Assembly (NCBI GenBank): GCA_003517725.1
Contig: DOZZ01000257.1
Span: 3,246 to 19,242 of the forward strand
DNA length: 15,997 bases
Direction: 5' to 3'
Source: Bryobacterales bacterium
GTDB lineage: Bacteria > Acidobacteriota > Terriglobia > Bryobacterales > Bryobacteraceae
Position numbers and translations under genes: made by a program. Every line of letters starts with the position of its first letter. The stretch's first letter is position 1. Shown here piece by piece: positions 1 through 6,435 of this stretch. The notes beneath the pieces were generated by a model that ran no database searches, had not been told where the DNA came from, and saw only the letters and a program-made list of their open reading frames with translations.

Positions 1-68
1 GTGGTTCGCGCGAAGAATTTGTGTGTGCCTGTTCCGTTTATAAAGGGAACCCGATATGTTTGGATGGC

Positions 69-1106
69 ATGCTCATATCGCGGCGCTACTTCATGGGCTT
101 GATTTCCGCAGGGTTTGTTTCCGGGACCTTAGCCGCATTCCGGCCGGAAGCCGATGGCCAGCGCGGCGCCGTCCCCGGGCAAACTCTGGTGGATGCTTTG
201 ATCGACTCTAATACAGGGTCGTCAGTGGTGGTCGAGGCTCAACGCCGCACCTACACGGCCAGCGCCACCGTGATGCTGTTTTCTGTTCCTCTGGTTTCCC
301 GGTCGGGGGTCGGCAGTGGCTATACCTTGATCGAACAGGCGACAACACCCGGCGGCGCCCTCGTTTCGATACAGTTCGGCGCCGGTTCCTATCCGGAAAC
401 CGCGCACGGGCTGAACCGCCTGGGCCTGATTCACGAGGTGGTTCTCGAACCGCCCGGCGGCGCGCCGCGGGAATGCGCTTACTACGCATTCATGACGACC
501 TCGCAGGAAACCAGCCTGAGCCAGGCCAAAAAAGCGGTCGAAAACCAGGGCGCGTCAGTGCCCTACGTGGCGGCGCAAGGGCGCGCTACCGGCGGCGTGT
601 GCGCGGCGCGCGTGGAGCGCATGCAATTGCCTTCACACTACACCTGGCGCAACGCGGACACCCTACTGCGGCGGCTTCGCGCGCAGCTGGCCGGCTGGCC
701 CGTGCCCTCAGACGGTTTTCGCGGAGAAGCGGCTACATTTCTGTATGCCGTCCGGCGGGCCATGCTCGATCCGCAACAGCGCACCGCGGCGAACCTGTTT
801 TTCAACACGAAACGCTTCACGCTGGCGACCGAAAAAGAGCGCGACCCGTCGACCGGGCATCGGCTGGCCAATCGCAAATTAGTCGCCGCGGCTGAAAGCG
901 TGATGCGGCTGAAAGCCACCCTTCAGGACCGTTCGACGGGTCAAAAAACGCTATTTCAGTTGTGGTACGAGGCCGGTTCGGGAGGCCCGCCCCTGCGCTT
1001 CGAGTACCAGCCCCGGGGCTTTCTGCGCTTGGCCTTCGAGGTCAGCAAAGACGCCCAGGCTCCGCCGGTCACGTTCGCGCTGAAGCGGCCGGATGCAGCG
1101 GCATAG
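69..1106 (+). CDS. Tat-signal exported protein of unknown function
   Basis: I do not recognise a family. The open frame runs back to a GTG at 21, but ATG 69 is preferred. From there the protein (345 aa) opens with a twin-arginine motif, S-R-R-Y-F-M at residues 4-9, followed by a short hydrophobic stretch and an Ala-rich end near residue 23, as in a Tat signal peptide. A TTG at 60, closer to a GGGA-type stretch at 45-48, is an alternative start. The mature part has no obvious membrane segment, metal site or cofactor motif and looks like a soluble periplasmic or extracytoplasmic protein. The gene converges on the Fic gene with only 2 bp between the two stop codons. A TATAAA at 39-44 could be a -10 element, but no good -35 is visible. 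Codon use matches the high-GC host. The reading frame is convincing; the function is unknown. Confidence 0.7.
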   Translation: MLISRRYFMGLISAGFVSGTLAAFRPEADGQRGAVPGQTLVDALIDSNTGSSVVVEAQRRTYTASATVMLFSVPLVSRSGVGSGYTLIEQATTPGGALVSIQFGAGSYPETAHGLNRLGLIHEVVLEPPGGAPRECAYYAFMTTSQETSLSQAKKAVENQGASVPYVAAQGRATGGVCAARVERMQLPSHYTWRNADTLLRRLRAQLAGWPVPSDGFRGEAATFLYAVRRAMLDPQQRTAANLFFNTKRFTLATEKERDPSTGHRLANRKLVAAAESVMRLKATLQDRSTGQKTLFQLWYEAGSGGPPLRFEYQPRGFLRLAFEVSKDAQAPPVTFALKRPDAAA

Positions 1107-1108
1107 AG

Positions 1109-2251
1109 TCAGTCAATTTCATCGACAATGGAGGCATAGGCATCGCTCAGTTTGTAGCGTCGCGATTTCTTGGCGGGGTCGGTGGTTTCGAGAAATCCTT
1201 GCTCGACCCAGCGCTGGCACAGCAACGACGCGGTCCGCGGCCGATAGCCGAAGAGAGCGGCAACATCGCGGGCCGCAATCTCTCGCGATTTCTGGAACAA
1301 CGTCAGGGCCCTCCGCTGCTTAGACTCCAGACCGCGCAGCAACCTGGAGTGGTCCTTGCCGCCTTTTTCCGCCTCGCGTAGCGCCTGGTCGCGCACCTTC
1401 TCGAAGGAGGCAGCCATTCCGTCGATGAAATAGCCGATCCACTGAGTGATATCGGCCTCTGCGCGGCCCATATAGTAGTTGTGTGACGGGCCGACGGTCA
1501 GGGCCGCGTAATAGGCCTTCAGATCGCGGGCATAATATTCTTCCAGCGCGTACAGCCCCTTCAGATCGTACTTTCCCAGGTGCAGGATGAGTGTGGTAAG
1601 CAAGCGCGCCGTCCGTCCATTGCCGTCGTAATAAGGATGGATCGTGGCGTATTGGTAATGAGCAAGCCCAGCCTTGAGCGGCACCGGCAAGTCATCTTTC
1701 TGGTTAATCCAGGTAACCAGCTGCTGCATCAACCCCGGGACATCCCCGGCCTCCGGCGGCATATAAACAATGCGCTTGGAATTCGCGTCACGGATGACGT
1801 TTTGCCCATCGCGATAAGGCGTGGACTTCACGCGCGTCCTGCCGCCCCCCATGACCAGAGCGTGCAGGCGTCGCACCGCCGCCTCGGAAACTCTATCGTT
1901 GTTGGTCGCCAAACGTTCGGCCTCGTCGAGCGCGGCGTAGTAGCCTTTAACCTCATCCTGATCTCGCTCGCGGCCGGGAAAATGCTGGCTCTCGACGATG
2001 ACCTGCTCCACCTGTTCCTGGGTCAGGCGATTGCCTTCGATGAAGGTGGAGTAATACGTGGAAAACAAGCGCGCGGTCTCGCGCAGGTTCGCCAGCACTC
2101 GTGGCGTGATGGGCAGCGTCTGGATGGACTGCTTGACGCCCTCGATGCGCATCAGAGCATTCGCTATCGTCGGGGTGATGGTGAAGGTCGGATTGAACTG
2201 CTGATATTCTGCGTTTATGATGCTGTTATTATACCGATAAACTGCCGTCAA
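1109..2251 (-). CDS. Fic-domain protein AMP transferase (class II, self-inhibited), C-terminal winged helix
   Basis: Fic enzymes transfer AMP (or another nucleotide moiety) from NTP to a hydroxyl side chain of a target protein. The core motif HPYYDGNGRTAR is intact at residues 205-216, with catalytic His205. An N-terminal inhibitory motif of the form (S/T)xxxE(G/N) is seen at residues 68-73 (Ser68, Glu72, Gly73), placing it with Fic proteins that carry their own inhibitory helix. The segment F-N-P-x-F-T-I-T-P at residues 19-27 is the usual start of this family. Residues about 308-375 form a winged-helix-like region, suggesting DNA binding or autoregulation. The length (380 aa) is normal. The start is a TTG at 2251, because no ATG precedes the conserved N-terminus. 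A perfect TATAAT (minus strand, 2233-2228) lies just inside this start, so the true 5' end is uncertain. The target is unknown. Confidence 0.93.
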   Translation of the reverse strand: MTAVYRYNNSIINAEYQQFNPTFTITPTIANALMRIEGVKQSIQTLPITPRVLANLRETARLFSTYYSTFIEGNRLTQEQVEQVIVESQHFPGRERDQDEVKGYYAALDEAERLATNNDRVSEAAVRRLHALVMGGGRTRVKSTPYRDGQNVIRDANSKRIVYMPPEAGDVPGLMQQLVTWINQKDDLPVPLKAGLAHYQYATIHPYYDGNGRTARLLTTLILHLGKYDLKGLYALEEYYARDLKAYYAALTVGPSHNYYMGRAEADITQWIGYFIDGMAASFEKVRDQALREAEKGGKDHSRLLRGLESKQRRALTLFQKSREIAARDVAALFGYRPRTASLLCQRWVEQGFLETTDPAKKSRRYKLSDAYASIVDEID

Positions 2252-2263
2252 CTGCTATAGTGC

Positions 2264-2425
2264 ATGAAGCTGTATGTGCAAGTGACACCGGATGAGTTAA
2301 AAGATCCAGCTATCAAAAAACAGTATCGCGCCTGGTTAAGAGCGCGAAAAGCAGGGGAATCACGTAGGAGCGTGAAGGGACTTCTGAAATGTGGATTTGC
2401 CTTAACAATGGATTCGTCAGCGTAG
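2264..2425 (+). CDS. possible 53-aa small protein upstream of the conserved hypothetical
   Basis: From ATG 2264 an open frame of 53 codons reads MKLYVQVTPDELKDP and continues with a Lys/Arg-rich, probably helical middle (residues 18-39), ending at TAG 2423-2425. It overlaps the next gene by 37 bp in another frame and starts only 12 bp from the divergent Fic start codon. The amino-terminal half looks protein-like, but there is no clear ribosome binding site, and a TATAGT immediately upstream (2256-2261) is too close to allow an ordinary leader. It could be a genuine small partner of the downstream gene, or chance coding in a leader region. Confidence 0.3.
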   Translation: MKLYVQVTPDELKDPAIKKQYRAWLRARKAGESRRSVKGLLKCGFALTMDSSA

Positions 2426-2769
2426 TGGTCGACCGGGACGACTCCGAGCGACTACTGGTGCGGGCAAGACGAAAACGTGACCTGGAAAAGATCCTGGGCA
2501 AAGATTCTGAAATCTTTGAAGATCCCGCCGCAGACTACCGCTGGCGCTGCTTTGTCGGACGCCCGGATTTCAAGAAGATTGTGGATCAGAGAATCGACGC
2601 CATCGACTATCCAAATTTTAAGAATTCGGTTATCGATGAGGACCTTCACCAGTTGTACATGGAGTTCTGGACCCTTCATCATCGATATCAAAAAGCGGAT
2701 CGATCGGCGGCTACCAGGAATCGGCGAAACCATTTCAGCAGGGAACCTGGCGATTTGGAAAAGCCGTGA
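2389..2769 (+). CDS. conserved-type small hypothetical protein, possibly altered C-terminus
   Basis: The 126-aa product starts at ATG 2389, eight bases after a good ribosome binding site (GAAGGGA, 2374-2380). It resembles a widespread group of small uncharacterised bacterial proteins that I remember by pattern but cannot name. These open with MWICLN and then show an L-L-V-R-A-R-R segment (here residues 22-28), a D-Y-R-W-R segment (49-53), I-D-Y-P-N-F-K-N-S-V (72-81) and a helical D-x-x-L-H end (84-88). Residues beyond about 101 are Arg/Asn-rich and do not resemble the rest, so the tail may be a frameshift or a junction effect. The stop lies 25 bp before the tRNA-derived direct repeat, so the gene sits just outside the island boundary, in what was the ancestral sequence downstream of the tRNA. 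No catalytic motif or membrane segment is visible. Confidence 0.6.
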   Translation: MWICLNNGFVSVVVDRDDSERLLVRARRKRDLEKILGKDSEIFEDPAADYRWRCFVGRPDFKKIVDQRIDAIDYPNFKNSVIDEDLHQLYMEFWTLHHRYQKADRSAATRNRRNHFSREPGDLEKP

Positions 2770-2785
2770 AGCCGAAGGGATGGTC

Positions 2786-2843
<58 letters not shown>

Positions 2844-3032
2844 GTGCCGGGCATTGGCTATGTAGTTCATAACAAGGCACGAGTGGCACTCGAAAGAGCC
2901 TTAAGTAACCCTCGGAAACGGGTAATGGGAGTTGATCGGGAGTCGAAATCGACCTTTGGGTTTTCTCCCCACGGGATGGGAGTTGGCTCGCTCGGCAGCC
3001 CGTAAACGACAATGAAGAGTCACCGGGAAACC
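2844..3032. other. non-coding left end of the island
   Basis: I see no gene here. The stretch contains short palindromes (CGAGTGGCACTCG at 2880-2892 and GTCGA-AA-TCGAC at 2942-2953), a repeated ATGGGAGTTG (2925-2934 and 2976-2985), and a further 13-bp match to the tRNA sequence, CGACCTTTGGGTT at 2950-2962. These could be recombinase arm or core sites or degraded att material. They may also include the promoter for the nuclease gene, although no convincing -35/-10 pair is visible. Confidence 0.4.
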
Positions 3033-4073
3033 ATGACGGAACCACTCATTCCCGACAGCTATGGACAGTTTCTCGCCGACCTGAAGGGGCGGATTCGGGC
3101 GGCGCAACTTCGCGCGTCGATGGCCGTCAATCGGGAACTGGTCCTGCTCTACTGGCAGATCGGCCGCGACATCCTCGACCGGCAGGAACGAGAAAACTGG
3201 GGCGCGAAAGTGATCGACCGTCTGGCGGCGGACCTCAAGCGGGCGTTCCCGGACATGAAAGGATTCTCCCCGCGCAACCTGAAATACATGCGCGCATTCG
3301 CGGAGGCCTGGCGGGACGAAGCAATTGTGCAACAGCTTGTTGCACAAATTCCGTGGGGCCACAACGTCCGCATCCTGGACCGCGTCAAGGCTCCCGAAGA
3401 CCGCATCTGGTACGCCAAAGCGACCATTCAACACGGCTGGAGTCGCGACGTTCTGGTTCACCAGATCGAGTCCGGGCGGCTGCACCGGCAGGGGAAAGCC
3501 GTCGCCAACTTCGACCGCACTCTGCCCGCGCCGCAATCCGACCTCGCGCGGGACATCATCAAAGATCCGTACAACTTCGATTTTCTCACCCTCGGCGACG
3601 ATGCCCACGAGCGCGATCTGGAGCGCGGCCTGCTCGACCACCTGCGCCAGTTCCTTCTCGAGCTCGGCGTCGGATTTGCCTTTGTGGGCAGCCAGTACCG
3701 GCTCGCCGTGGGCGACCAGGAATTCTACATCGATCTTCTTTTTTACCACCTGAAGCTCCGTGCTTACGTGGTGATCGACCTGAAGATGAGATCGTTCGAG
3801 CCGGAGTTCGCCGGCAAGATGAACTTTTATCTCTCGGCGGTCAACGATCTCCTGCGGCATCCCGACGACCAGCCCAGCATCGGTCTCATCCTTTGCAAGA
3901 CGAATGACCGGTTTGTCGCTGAATACGCGCTCCGTGACATCAACAAGCCCATTGGCATATCCGAATACCGGCTCGCTGAAAGTCTTCCTGAAAAGCTGAA
4001 GGGAAGTTTGCCGACGATTGAGGAACTGGAGAGTGAATTGGGGTCAGTCACGGAAGAAGAGGAGGCTCAGTAG
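3033..4073 (+). CDS. YhcG/DUF1016-family PDDEXK nuclease
   Basis: The two-domain layout is typical. An N-terminal helical DUF1016_N region at about residues 8-150 includes the hallmark N-R-E-L-V-L-L-Y-W-Q-I-G-R at 33-45. A C-terminal PD-(D/E)xK nuclease domain spans about 190-320. Candidate active-site residues are Asp234 (F-Y-I-D-L-L-F-Y-H) and Asp249-x-Lys251 (V-I-D-L-K), followed by the conserved A-G-K-M-N-F-Y-L at 260-267. Most relatives have Glu where Asp249 sits, a conservative change. Family members are often found in or near restriction and other defence loci, and a DNA-cleaving role is inferred. ATG 3033 is preferred over ATG 3012 because a weak GGGA lies just upstream; the N-terminal domain is complete either way. 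The length (346 aa) is normal. It is the first gene inside the tRNA-bounded island, 107 bp ahead of another nuclease-like gene. Confidence 0.92.
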   Translation: MTEPLIPDSYGQFLADLKGRIRAAQLRASMAVNRELVLLYWQIGRDILDRQERENWGAKVIDRLAADLKRAFPDMKGFSPRNLKYMRAFAEAWRDEAIVQQLVAQIPWGHNVRILDRVKAPEDRIWYAKATIQHGWSRDVLVHQIESGRLHRQGKAVANFDRTLPAPQSDLARDIIKDPYNFDFLTLGDDAHERDLERGLLDHLRQFLLELGVGFAFVGSQYRLAVGDQEFYIDLLFYHLKLRAYVVIDLKMRSFEPEFAGKMNFYLSAVNDLLRHPDDQPSIGLILCKTNDRFVAEYALRDINKPIGISEYRLAESLPEKLKGSLPTIEELESELGSVTEEEEAQ

Positions 4074-4095
4074 CTCGCTGATGGGTCGTGGGTGG

Positions 4096-4110
4096 ACCGG
4101 ATAATCCGGT
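4096..4110. promoter_or_regulatory. 15-bp perfect palindrome between the two nuclease genes
   Basis: ACCGGATAATCCGGT has 7-bp inverted arms around a central A. It lies 22 bp after the first nuclease stop codon and about 70 bp before the second start. The odd-length palindrome with a central unpaired base would suit a dimeric repressor or a short cruciform. No T-tract follows, so it is not an intrinsic terminator. Control of the second nuclease gene is a guess from position. Confidence 0.3.
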
Positions 4111-4180
4111 GCTTGCGACATCAAGACGAACGCTGGCCGATACCACTGGATGGTCCTGAAACACGAAAGCGGAGAGAGCG

Positions 4181-5203
4181 ATGAATCTTAGCCCGATTAC
4201 GAACAGAAAAGAGAGCAGGCTCGCATTCAATGCGTTGCGCACGTGTCTCATGGCAGGCGCGAAAAAGTTCAAGCGGACGGTCGGCTGGCCGAGTAACCAC
4301 GGCGAGTTTACCCTCTATTGGCATGAAGACGCCGAATTCTGGGTCGTCTTCAGTTTTGCTGAGCTTTCTCGGTTCTGGTGCGCCTACGGCACGATGGACC
4401 CGCGCTTTCACCGTTCGGTGGACATCACTTGTGAAATCAACCCACCCACGGAAGGGATTGACCGTCGCTGCGGCGGAATCTTGCTAAAGGACTCGGGGAA
4501 CGGGTTGTACTTGGCGCACAGCGGAAGAGTTGGTGGAGGCCGAAAGGGAATCGGCAAGAAAAACTTCCTTGAAGGGTACAGTGGCAACCTTCAGGAAGTC
4601 GAATGGTCCGACGGCGTCACGGCGGAACTCGTGCTGTTGGGAAAGATCGGCGGTAGGTCTTTCGTCGGCAACGTGGCCGCCTATATTCGGGAGGTGGAAG
4701 CGTTCAAGTCCAACGCAACGGATCCCGTGCCAGCGGCAATACTCGAGAAGAACCCCGACCTAAGCTTTACGCCGGAATTCGAGGGGCCGAGGAAGAAATA
4801 TAAATTGACCGGGGCCATCGAGAGCGAATGCCGTCATGGAACGGTTGTGAACACGCTGCAGACCGAATTGAAGGCGTTGGGAGTCCACGCGTACAGGACT
4901 CGTAAGATCGACCTTTTCTTCGCTGACCGAAAGAGCAACATCACGCATTTGTTCGAGGTTAAAACAGACCAGACCACGACGAGTCTTTATCAAGCTGTCG
5001 GTCAAGTAATGCTACACAGCGCTTTGCGGAGCAGTGATCCACAGCGTATCCTCGTACTCCCCGGCGAGGTCTCGGCAGATACCTCAAGGCGGATGAAGGG
5101 GCTTGGAATCCAAATCCTCAGGTACGACTGGAAAGGAGATCGGCCGATCTTCCGCAGTCTGAGAACGTTCGCAGGGATTACCTCCGGAAAACCGAAGCTT
5201 TAA
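4181..5203 (+). CDS. uncharacterised protein with C-terminal PDDEXK-like nuclease core
   Basis: This 340-aa protein is not one I can place in a named family. Its C-terminal half shows a restriction-endonuclease-like core: a helix beginning E-C-R-H-G at 216-220, then Asp244 in K-I-D-L-F-F, then Glu259-Val-Lys261 in L-F-E-V-K-T, and a following helix with Gln271 and Gln275 (Q-A-V-G-Q). This matches the D-x(n)-ExK-Q order of PDDEXK nucleases. The N-terminal 170 residues look globular, rich in aromatic residues (Trp48, Trp54, Trp66) and Gly, and I cannot assign them; they may sense a ligand or bind a substrate. The start ATG 4181 has a good purine-rich site (GGAGAG, 4172-4177). It follows the YhcG gene on the same strand, so co-expression is plausible. 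Sampled lines are about 52% G+C, lower than the flanking operon, suggesting transfer. Confidence 0.75.
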   Translation: MNLSPITNRKESRLAFNALRTCLMAGAKKFKRTVGWPSNHGEFTLYWHEDAEFWVVFSFAELSRFWCAYGTMDPRFHRSVDITCEINPPTEGIDRRCGGILLKDSGNGLYLAHSGRVGGGRKGIGKKNFLEGYSGNLQEVEWSDGVTAELVLLGKIGGRSFVGNVAAYIREVEAFKSNATDPVPAAILEKNPDLSFTPEFEGPRKKYKLTGAIESECRHGTVVNTLQTELKALGVHAYRTRKIDLFFADRKSNITHLFEVKTDQTTTSLYQAVGQVMLHSALRSSDPQRILVLPGEVSADTSRRMKGLGIQILRYDWKGDRPIFRSLRTFAGITSGKPKL

Positions 5204-5221
5204 TTATCTTAAAGCCATTTT
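5197..5221. terminator. probable bidirectional terminator between convergent genes
   Basis: GCTTTAA (5197-5203), a five-base loop TTATC and TTAAAGC (5209-5215) form a perfect 7-bp stem, followed by CATTTT on the plus strand. On the minus strand the stem is followed by TTCGGTTTT. The stem includes the stop codon of the plus-strand nuclease gene and lies against the stop codon (5220-5222) of the convergent minus-strand fragment. The stem is AT-rich, so termination may be weak. Confidence 0.5.
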
Positions 5222-5597
5222 AACGAACGTCAGTTACCTTTCCGTCGTGGAACTCGACGGTCATATCCTTGTATTTGTACAGAATCTTTTCGCCCAAATC
5301 CACGCGCGTTCCCGGAACGCCCAAGGCCGCTTCCACCTCTGCAAACGACATGCCCGCCTTGACCTGATTGACAAATACGCCACTTGCGGTGTTACCAAAT
5401 TTCGCAGCATCGGCGGCCGTGTTGAAGGCTTGAAACCAATGTGTCGCCAGCGCGTCGGCGGCATCTATGTCTTTGCCATTGCCACCCGCGCGAAAAGCAA
5501 CGCCAGCTTTCCCGATCTCGAGGCTCTGGTGGGCGAACGCACCGACTCCGCGGGTAATCGAATGCGGCGAAAGGAAGCTTTTTGGGGGGATAACGAC
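5220..5597 (-). pseudogene. 5'-truncated gene fragment, C-terminal part of an unknown small-domain protein
   Basis: The minus-strand frame is open for 126 codons, from just after a TAG at 5600-5598 to TAA at 5222-5220. The first start-like codon (an internal ATG) lies about two thirds of the way in, so the real amino terminus is missing. The last 60 residues read convincingly as protein. They include G-M-S-F-A-E-V-E-A-A-L-G-V-P-G, then I-L-Y-K-Y-K-D-M-T-V-E-F and the ending H-D-G-K-V-T-D-V-R, a short alpha/beta pattern like the SmpA/OmlA-type or similar folds in small envelope proteins. That resemblance is loose. The cut lies about 20-30 bp from the tRNA-proximal island end, as if recombination or deletion removed the gene's 5' part. 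It converges on the second nuclease gene. Confidence 0.55.
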
Positions 5598-5616
5598 CTA
5601 AAATGTTGAAACTAAA

Positions 5617-5706
<90 letters not shown>

Positions 5707-5711
5707 GTCAA

Positions 5712-5741
5712 AGAATAGCGTATCCGCGGCATCCCGGTCAA
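5712..5741 (-). promoter_or_regulatory. sigma70-type promoter of tRNA-fMet
   Basis: On the minus strand TTGACC (5741-5736) and TATTCT (5717-5712) are separated by 18 bp, ending five bases before the tRNA 5' base. This close spacing fits a short-leader stable-RNA promoter. It lies upstream of lolA on the other strand, so the two promoters share about 60 bp. Confidence 0.55.
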
Positions 5742-5763
5742 ACTGCACTCCCGTATACACGGA

Positions 5764-6435
5764 ATGGCTAACCGGGACGTCAAACCTCTTGTGAAGCGTT
5801 GGTTTGCCCTGTGTCTCGTGTGTCTCGCCCCGGCCGCCGCCGCCGATCGCAACGCTAGTCCCAATCTCGATCAACTGCTGCACGCCGTGGAGCAGCGCTA
5901 CAACAAGGCCCAGACATTAACGCTTTCTTTTACCGAGACTTACACTGCCTCTCGGCGTCCGTCCCAGACCGAATCCGGGGTCCTGGCCCTGCGCAAGCCG
6001 GGGCGTATGCGCTGGGATTACTCCACCCCTTCAGGCAAGTTCTTTCTCTCCGACGGCAAAGCCGTCTACCTGTTCAGCCCCGACGAGCGCAAGGTCGAGA
6101 AGTCGAGTCTGAAGGAGACCGAAGATACCCGCGCGCCACTAGCGTTTTTGCTGGGTAAATTGAATTTCTATAAAGAATTCAAGCGTTTCACTCTCCGGCC
6201 CGAGGGCGCCAATACCTGGATCACGGCCGAGCCCAATTCCGATGCCCTGCCGTATTCCCAGGTGGAGTTTCTGGTCACGCCGCAGGCCCAGATCCGGCGC
6301 GTGCGCGTTACCGCTCCGGACCACTCCGTCATCGACTACGCTTTCGACCAGGAGAAGCTCAACCCGCCGCTGGCGCCCGCGCTGTTTGCGTTTCGCCTGC
6401 CCGCCGGAAGCCAGTTGGTGGAGGCCGAGCGCTAA
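5764..6435 (+). CDS. lolA: outer-membrane lipoprotein carrier protein LolA
   Basis: LolA is the periplasmic chaperone that takes acylated lipoproteins from the LolCDE complex to the outer membrane. The sequence shows a signal peptide and then the family pattern: a helix near residues 35-48, a beta strand T-L-T-L-S-F-T-E-T-Y (51-60), and G-V-L-A-L-R-K-P-G-R-M-R-W-D-Y (72-86), which is the LolA signature region. The total length of 223 aa is normal. ATG 5764 is taken. A GTG at 5791 would give a more standard signal peptide (Met-Lys-Arg-Trp-Phe...Ala-Ala-Ala) and is a serious alternative. The stop codon abuts the pilC start codon with no gap, implying translational coupling to the pilus or secretion genes. 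LolA is not a usual operon partner of that machinery. Confidence 0.87.
   Translation: MANRDVKPLVKRWFALCLVCLAPAAAADRNASPNLDQLLHAVEQRYNKAQTLTLSFTETYTASRRPSQTESGVLALRKPGRMRWDYSTPSGKFFLSDGKAVYLFSPDERKVEKSSLKETEDTRAPLAFLLGKLNFYKEFKRFTLRPEGANTWITAEPNSDALPYSQVEFLVTPQAQIRRVRVTAPDHSVIDYAFDQEKLNPPLAPALFAFRLPAGSQLVEAER

Noticed and set aside
2901..3860. 319-codon open frame on the minus strand
   Set aside because: It is an antisense shadow of the YhcG-family nuclease; no domain pattern is visible in it.
5247..5609. 120-codon plus-strand frame opposite the truncated fragment
   Set aside because: The minus strand carries the protein-like pattern here, and the plus-strand product is Arg/Ala-rich and featureless.
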